A stretch of DNA of 64,000 nt from Henckelia pumila (taxonomy: Eukaryota; Streptophyta; Magnoliopsida; Lamiales; Gesneriaceae): NCBI RefSeq assembly GCF_033568475.1, contig NC_133120.1, positions 88,616,151 through 88,680,150 on the forward strand, given 5' to 3'. Below the pieces are notes generated by a model. It saw only the letters and a list, made by a program, of their open reading frames with translations. It ran no database searches and was not told the origin of the DNA. Shown piece after piece: positions 56,711-64,000 of this stretch; position 1 is the stretch's first letter; every line of letters starts with the position of its first letter. The translations under genes were made by a program, and so were the position numbers.

Positions 56711-58475
56711 AGACTGCAAATTAATAGGGAGGCTGTGAAGGAGAAAGGGGGCAGGATGAAAAGAGGACAAAGAATAGAGAATTATTGACACTAAAGTTTA
56801 AGGAAACCACGTAAATGCCACCCACATAATACAGTCGTACGTATCATAATGTTGGGTCCGTTCTGAAATGACAACTCAGTCCCTGTCTTCTTGTAGGGTC
56901 CACCAGTCGATGGCTTCCACGGCTCTTTTGTTACTTTTTCTCTTGTTTTTTCACTGTTTACAATGTATATCTACGCTTCTGCTCATGTTAAATATATATA
57001 GGATATTAAAAAAAAAAAAAAAAAAGGACAAAAAGTACCGGATTACATGTATGGTTTGATTTCCAATATAATTTAGATTATTATAATTAATCATTGCCTT
57101 GATTTTTTCATATTTTTTTCAAGAATGACATCTAAAAATATTTAACGATATAGATTTATAAAAATAAATAAATATTTTTATAAATTTAAAAGAGATTAAA
57201 GTGAATAAGATATTATAGCAAAAACGCTGAAGTTAGCATTTTCATGTGTTTTGACATATAAACCGGATTATATCTAATCTGGGTGTTCTGTAAAAAAAAT
57301 AAGTGTTTTTCAAAAATCTATATTTTTGGTTGAAATAATAAGAGAGAAAAATAAAATATAAAAATAATGTTATTATAAGATATTAAAATCATGTAATTGC
57401 TTTAATAAAATGAAAAGTGTTTTAATTCATAATTTCATATATTTGACGTTACTATAGAATACTCTTGTATATTATATTGTAAAAAAAATGTACGATATAG
57501 ATATAATAATCTATACATTAACTTTTATTTTGAAACGATTTATGCTGTTTAACTATTTTACCTAGGTTAAAAAACATTTATCCCCAAAAAAAAAGGCCAA
57601 AAGCTGACGTGGACGGTCAGCGGCGTTGACTGGGTTCAGCTGCAATGTGTTTCTCCACGTGGAAGATCTGAGGATGTTGATTGGTGGGAACCACACTACT
57701 TGATAGGGATCTGGGTTTGAGAAACCCAAAGCTTACTGCTTTATTTACTTTTCTACCCTTTTATATATATATATATATTTTCTTTTTGAAGCAAATGATA
57801 CAAATTTCATTCGATCAATTCAATGTCAATTACATTTTGGATAAGGGTCAGGGGAATCCACCCACCTCGACGAGAAGTGGAAAAGTTGTCCTAACTAGGT
57901 CATGGGTAGCTAGATTTGTTGATTTTCGAGAAAAATGAAATTAAATTTGAAAATTTTTAATGTTTTGGCTTTTGCAAAATTTTATTTATCAATCCAAAAC
58001 TCGTAGTATTTGATTTGGGGTACTTAATACAAATATTATCATTTGAGCATCTGATTCCACAGTCAAATTTTTCACTTACCGTTGAACCGACTAAGGGCTC
58101 ATCGGATTCCTAGTGAGCTTCGGCTACTTGAAGTGAATGACTTCCAAGTCCTCTGTCGTGCATTGCATCTATTGTCATTCGTTGTATTGTGAGTTCATGA
58201 AGGTGCATCTATTCCTGCAACGTAGTGTCAAGTAATAATAACCGCATCAAAATTGTATTTAACGGAGCCTGCTGATATTTTTTTTTTCTTTTTATATTTA
58301 ATAATAATGAGTAATTTCGATAAAAATGATACTCGTTAAATTTAATTTAAATACACTACTAGTAATTAGAGTTTTTAGACGGGTCAGTTTATGACGGGAT
58401 GGGACGGCCATCTCGACAGGTTGAAAATCCTCAATCCAACCAAAAATCGGTTGCGAGTTAGATGGGTCAACCCAT

Positions 58476-58518
<43 letters not shown>

Positions 58519-59540
58519 CAATTAATTAAAATTTTCATTTAATATATAAATATTTGTAAAAAAAATATCAATAAATTTCTTAATTATTAATTTTACATTT
58601 GTGAATTTTGTACAATATAATTGATGCAAAGTAATTCAGAACTTTAACTATAAATACATATATCATCATATATTATGTATTCATAACACACACAAAAAAA
58701 TCATTTAAAAAACTTATCGGAGCGTGGGCCACCTATTTAGGCCCGCTTTTAAGTAAGTTGACGACATTTAACCACTAAAGTTATTTGATGGGTAGATGAG
58801 TCGTAGGTCAATACAACAGATCTAACTCAAATTGACGGATTTAAGAGTAATTTTTGTTTACCAATCACATAAAATTGGTTTTTAACAATAAATTTTGTAC
58901 GAGGTGATTTAATCATTTAATCAAACTAAAAAAATATTAAAAATGAGCCGATAGTTCATAATTCATCTACTACCAAGTACCAACATCTCAATTTTGAGAC
59001 GAAGTTTGGAGCTCAATTATAATATTTTTACCCAACTTAAAATAAAACCAATCCACGTGTCATTTATGTAATTAGATGAAATAATTATTTGAATAGAGTA
59101 TTATTGTTATTTTGTAAATTTATAGTGTTTTCCAAATTTAATCATGATATTGACGGATTGAAACACATGCAGTGTGTTTCATAGAAAATTAATGACATGG
59201 TTTTTTTTATTTAAAAGTGGAAGTTTTAAATTTTGTAATTGAAATATTAAGAGTTAAAAAAATTATATATAATCGGAGGGGTAGAGAATGTTTTGAGAAT
59301 TATAAAAATAGTCACCATCACGTAAATAAATAATTAATTGAATTTTAATTAAAAATTTCAAGACATGAATATATTTGCTTGTACTATGTGTAGTGTGGTT
59401 GTAGGTGTCGATTGGTGGTTGGGTGATAAATATCTCGATTAATTCAAAATTAGTGGATCCATAACATTATAGTACTATCGAATAAAAAAATTATAATATA
59501 ATAATGTCTTTGCCCAAAAAAAAATAGAGTTTAAGAAAAT
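56711..59540. other. AT-rich intergenic region, AGO1 side
   Basis: It should contain the AGO1 promoter on the minus strand. A small GC-richer island at 57600-57720 has TGACGTGG, TTGACTGG and CCACGTGG motifs. A TA microsatellite (58480-58510) and degenerate repeat-like GACGGGTCAG/GGGTCAACCC pieces (58378-58480) follow. The frame at 57681-57938 has no domain. Confidence 0.5.
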
Positions 59541-59855
59541 GAGCCCGTTTGGGAACAGCAGACATTTTGGAAAAAGCACTTATTTTTTAAAAAAAGTGAT
59601 TTGCTTAAAATGTTATATGTTTGGTCAATAGACATTTTTAAAAAAGCACTTATTTAAGCCCAAATAAGTGCTTTTTTTTAAGCCAAAAATTTTGGTTTTT
59701 TGGCTTCTGCTTATGTTTTCATTTAAAAAAATATTTTTTTAACATTTATCAAAACACTAAAACTACTTCTGCTTTTTTAAATAAAAGCACTTTAAAAAGC
59801 TGAACGTATTTAAATGTTTTTTTAAGCTAATAATTTTTTATTTCCAAACGGGCTC
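59541..59855. mobile_element. Tourist-like MITE with GAGCCCGTTTGG ends
   Basis: The 315 bp element has inverted ends GAGCCCGTTTGGGAA and TTTCCAAACGGGCTC, with inner AAAAAGCACTTA and AAGTGCTTTTT repeats. A shortened relative in reverse orientation lies between the two Helitrons (23640-23905). The flanks do not show an unambiguous duplication. Confidence 0.8.
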
Positions 59856-62800
59856 AATATCGATTTGATTGAAAATATTAAATCTTTGGGATTAAAGACT
59901 TTAAATGCACTTTATGCCTACTAAATTTAAATTACTATGACTTAGTACTAAGTTTGTCCCAACGAGCTTTGAGCATGAGATCTATACGTGACATTTATCT
60001 TCGGACAATTTTGGTACGAGAATCTTTACTTTTAGTTGGTATGAGAATATTTATTGTCAGTTTAAATGTTTAAGGATGAAATGAGTCAAATGACACTACA
60101 TAAATATAATAGTTACTAAATTACGAAGTCTTTTTCCATACTCGAAAAAAGTTCAATTCATATTAATTACGAAAACTCACCTAGAAAACTTTAAGAGGGA
60201 ATTACGGTTAACATGCTTACTACGGTTGCGCTTACTTAGTGGAATGAGATTACACGTTGATAAATCATATTAGGATTATTAAAATAATTTTGAAGGATTT
60301 AGAATAATGATGGATAAATATTAACATGTTTACTTCGAGTTATTAATTTTGAGATTGAAATAATGATTGAAGGATGAATGACAGTTTTACCCTCCATTTA
60401 TGATATACAATCTTATACTTAATCTTGTTTCATATAATTTGGATTGAGTTATTTTTTAACTAAATTATAATTGATTCACACGAAGGAATTTTTATTTATC
60501 AAATTATTAGGTATAAAAATATGTATTTTTTCAAAAAATAATAAAATTGATAAATTGAGTTATAAAAAAGAGAGACGGAAAGAAATTGAGAGAAAAACAA
60601 AAAAAATTGAAGGAGGGTAGATTATGATTTGTGTGTATTTTTTTCACAAATATTGGTTAGGATGTGTTATCCCTTGTATAATTAAGGATGTCTAATATCA
60701 TGAATTAGAGTTGAATAACGGGCTTTGAGATTGGAGATATTTGATTTTTTTTGCAAGTAAACAATTGATGAAGTTGAATTAATAAGCTTATTCTATTGTT
60801 ATCAAATCAAGTAAACACATCCTACATGTTTTGATTTAAATAATAATCATCCCTTATATATTGAATATTATATATACATACATATTTAAAAAAATTTGTC
60901 CCAAAGCTTTATGGAATTCTCCAAGTTATTAAAATATTATCATATTTTAATGAGTTTACTGCTCCACCAATTCAAATATATTTTAGGACAACAACAAACT
61001 TTTTTTAGATTTTTGTTTTAGATGTGGATTTTGTGGGGTTTTTTTTTTTCTTTTTTAAAAAATTTTGGATTAGTTATTGATCACTGATTCATTGGATTAA
61101 TATTTTTTAAAAAAATTGGATTAACACGTTGTTAGACACTTTAATGAAAATTTTTCCTCTTGAATTTTGAATTAACTTGATGAAAAATAAAATAACGAGG
61201 AATGTTTGTGAAATTCCAAAACTGACTCCACCATCCACACACAAATTTTCACTAGCCGTGTCCTTCCCAAGTGATATAGTAAAAATTTTAGAAATTAATA
61301 ATGTCGGGACAAACAACTTTATTAAATCAAAAAATCAACAAAATTAATAATTATTATTTAAAGAGAATTTTTTCAATTCCTAAATCTCATTTAATAAAAA
61401 AAAAAGTGTTCCACCAATGAGTCATAAAAAATTAAACTTAATTGTACATACAGACAGATACATAAATATATTTATAAAAACGATTAAGTGGTATTAAATG
61501 CTTTTAATAATGGGATAATATTATATTGTATCGATTATTAATTAAAAAAAATCAACCATTTTGTGTGAATAAAAATGATCTAAAGCCAATTATGTGAAAA
61601 GAAACACTCATATCTACAATAATTATCCACATTTTTTGTTGCAGTTTGATAATGTAATATTGAACTTTTTTATGTAAAAAAAAAAGGGAAAAGAAAAAAA
61701 AAGGTTCGAGATGAATCAAACGAAATTTAAATTTCCAAGAAAAAAACATCAGAATCACATTTGAATAAGTTTTTATATCATGCTTAGAATTTTAGAAGGT
61801 TATGGATTTTTAATATCAAAAGAATTATATATTTATACAAGGATCTTATTAAAAAATCTTTATTTTATTAATTTCTCAAGATTATTAATTTAACAAGCGG
61901 ATATAACTGCTAGATTGAGAAAAAAAAACGACCTTAGATAAAGTATAATGTGAATGAAATAAAACATGTATATATATTTTTAGGCACCATTCCCTTCACC
62001 ATATTACTAATTTGAGTACGAAGTGATTCAAAGATCAAGTCAGCTGTCTTTTTAATTTGCAAATTTCCACCATTGACACACACGCCCGTCAACCTTCACT
62101 AGTAAATACTTCACCAGTGAAACCATTCAACTTCCTTTCAATCATTTCGTTTTTATTTTTATTTTTACTGCCTCTTTATTCTTCTGCAAAAGGCCGTTTT
62201 TTTTTTTAAATGGCAGCTGAAAATTTTGACAGATTTTGCTTGCTTTAATCACCCACGGTTTGTTTACTTTGTTTTGTTGCATTTATTATTTTTCGTTTAG
62301 GCAGAGGGAAACTTTCTGTGGGGATTTAGAGCTTTTTTGTTGCTTCCGTGACCTTTTTTCTCCCTTCAAATGCATTATATATGCATGTGTGTGTTTTGAA
62401 TTTGGAAGTGTGATATTTTGAGACTTGAGTGTCTTGCTTGAGTGTTGCTTTAATTTTGGTTGAGTTAAATCATGGACCGATAACTTGTTATGATATCAGC
62501 GTAAAATAGAAAATGTGAAATCTTGGGATATGAAGCCAAAGTTGAGTCTTATGATTGTTTGCTGGTGAACTACTAGATCAGGAAGAGTTGAATTTTTTTA
62601 GCATAAGAATTCAATCGTAAGTTGAAAATATGCAACATAAGAAGGAAAAATAGGTAAGAGAAGAAAAAACACGAGAATCAATCCGCTTGCTTCACTAAAA
62701 ATTGAAGTGTGATAAACAATGCGTGTGTTCTTATCTAAGCAGGCTGTTTAGTTAGTCAATGTGATGGCTCAAGGGTCGTGCCAAGACGGGACTCAACTTA

Positions 62801-63059
62801 TGGCATATAAGAACTTTCTATGCATTTCAACAAAAAAATGTGGTGAAAAGTTGATGGCATATGTTTCCATCTCTAGTTGTTTCATACTTTGAGACTTATG
62901 ATAAGATTAGCAAACTAAATCAATATCTGCATTGACTTCAACATCAGGACATGCTTGATAGTCATGTTTAAAAGGGTATACCTTAAAAAGTTTGTAGCCA
63001 ACGAAATGGATGAATGCATGTATGGAGATTCACATATGGTGTACAGGTACATTCAAGGA
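59856..63059. other. AT-rich intergenic region and CNGC promoter/5'UTR
   Basis: 59.9-62.1 kb is AT-rich with homopolymer runs and no supported gene. From about 62.1 kb it should be promoter and 5'UTR of the channel gene; TGTACAG before 63047 is a plausible acceptor of a 5'UTR intron, but the donor is not fixed. Confidence 0.45.
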
Positions 63060-64000
63060 ATGGATGCTTCTGAAAAAAATGACATACCAATGCTATCAGA
63101 TATGTATCTCAAATCGGACAGCCTCGATGACTCCACAATCAACCGCTTGTCAAGCAGGAGGGAGAGTTTTTCAATGTCCATCACAACGAACCCTTTGGGA
63201 TCCTGCAAAAATGATGCACAATCATCCTCTGTGCAGATGAGTGGTCCTATACATGCTGACAGTAAAAATGAGTTCATATTCCAGCCTCCTCATGGTGCAT
63301 TAAAACAAAAGACTTCTGATCCTGAATTTGACAACTATCCTTCAATGGATGTAATGAATTATGACAATTGGTCAGTGGAAAACTATGTTGGCAAAAATGA
63401 ACATCTGATGAAATCCGGGCAACTGGGTTTGTGCAGCGATCCATACTGCACAACTTGCCCGATGTATGACAATGAGATGGGGCGCCAGAAACATTTTAGG
63501 ACACCGGAACTAGTTGATGCTAAGGTGTGTTACTTTAGCCAGCTATGCATTCTGGGATTGTATCTCTCTGCCTACATGTGCTGCTATTTGATCAACTAGT
63601 TTGCTGTTATTTTATGTCCACATTTTTTGTTTCTAAACCAATTCCTTCCTGACAATGTTTCAATGCTTCTATATTCTGATATTTTGCTGCCCATTGCATG
63701 GTTCGTGCTTGTAACTTTAGCCGACACTCTCACATTACTTTAATTTTATCTGTCTTCTGGCAGTTTCACAATATGGTCTATGGAAATGCAAAAGGTTGGG
63801 CAAAAAGAAAGTGCTCTTTTCTGCGCCCTTATATTCCCGGAGTTATGAATCCTCATACAAAAATCGTCCAGCAGTGGAACAAGTTCTTTGTCATATCTTG
63901 CTTGTTTGCTGTATTCATAGATCCACTATTCTTCTTTTTGCTTTCTGTGCAGCAGGTATAAATCTACGAGGTGGTTATTGTTTGTTGAATTAGGTATCAC
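63060..64000 (+). CDS. CNGC20: CNGC19/20-type cyclic nucleotide-gated channel, 5' end
   Basis: Two exons are complete: 63060-63524 (155 aa) and 63764-63955 (64 aa); the gene continues past the window. The chosen start gives MDASEKNDIPMLSDMY, like the N-termini of CNGC20 proteins; in-frame Mets upstream (from 62955) lie before a likely splice acceptor. Diagnostic CNGC19/20 features are VQMSGPIH and SGQLGLCSDPYCTTCP in the long soluble N-terminus. Exon 2 brings YGNAKGWAKR, PGVMNPHTK and the first membrane segment (FFVISCLFAVFIDPLFFFLL). Plant CNGCs are calcium-permeable channels; CNGC19/20 act at the plasma membrane in immunity and cell-death control. The pore, calmodulin and nucleotide-binding parts are off-window. 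CNGC19 and CNGC20 cannot be separated here. Confidence 0.88.

Noticed and set aside
57681-57938. Small gene between AGO1 and the CNGC gene
   Set aside because: The frame is short, of low complexity in part, and lacks any recognisable domain or splice context.
1-64000. CRISPR arrays, operons or phage modules
   Set aside because: No short regularly spaced direct repeats of that kind and no prokaryotic gene organisation are present; the window is plant nuclear DNA.

Overview
The window is plant nuclear DNA, almost certainly from a eudicot. Intron-rich nuclear genes with GT-AG splice sites are embedded in LTR retrotransposons, Helitrons and MITEs, and one gene is an AGO1 orthologue with a miR168 target site. 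No bacterial or organellar gene block is visible. All exon borders were set by eye from reading frame, phase and GT/AG signals, without transcript data.

Layout. 1-26530 is a nest of mobile elements: the 3' part of a Ty3/gypsy element (A, + strand); a gypsy 5' end (D, - strand) with a 5S-RNA-bearing Cassandra-type TRIM spliced in at the primer-binding site; two complete but coding-poor gypsy elements on the - strand (B, 5540-12513, TSD CTTTA; C, 13727-20834, TSD AAATT/GAATT); an older TIR-bounded element and a MITE broken by C; and two related 2.6 kb Helitrons facing each other tail to tail (20998-23639 and 23906-26530). 26734-37873 is a gene island: a TITAN-LIKE/CENATAC-type zinc-finger protein (+), a REVEILLE MYB-like transcription factor (+) and an ORRM6-like organelle RRM protein (-). 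38080-39758 holds a hAT-type MITE and a copia fragment. 39850-49457 is a full-length, very young Ty1/copia element (E, - strand, TSD ACACC) lying 46 bp behind the stop codon of AGO1, which occupies 49504-55747 (-) plus a 5'UTR exon and intron up to about 56.7 kb. 56.7-62.9 kb is AT-rich intergenic DNA with one clear MITE. From 63060 the 5' end of a CNGC19/20-type ion channel gene (+) runs off the window.

How parts interact. AGO1 carries its own feedback control (the miR168 site at 55408-55428), and a young same-strand copia element has replaced most of its 3'UTR, so AGO1 mRNA should now end in, or read through, a retrotransposon LTR. The gypsy LTRs share an unusual promoter-proximal array of GATCGG/CCGATC half-palindromes, and most copies also have ACGTCA-type motifs. 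The D/Cassandra junction looks like a two-LTR circle joined at a primer-binding site. The copia leader holds a GC-rich array of near-perfect hairpins. These last two are the most unusual structures I found.
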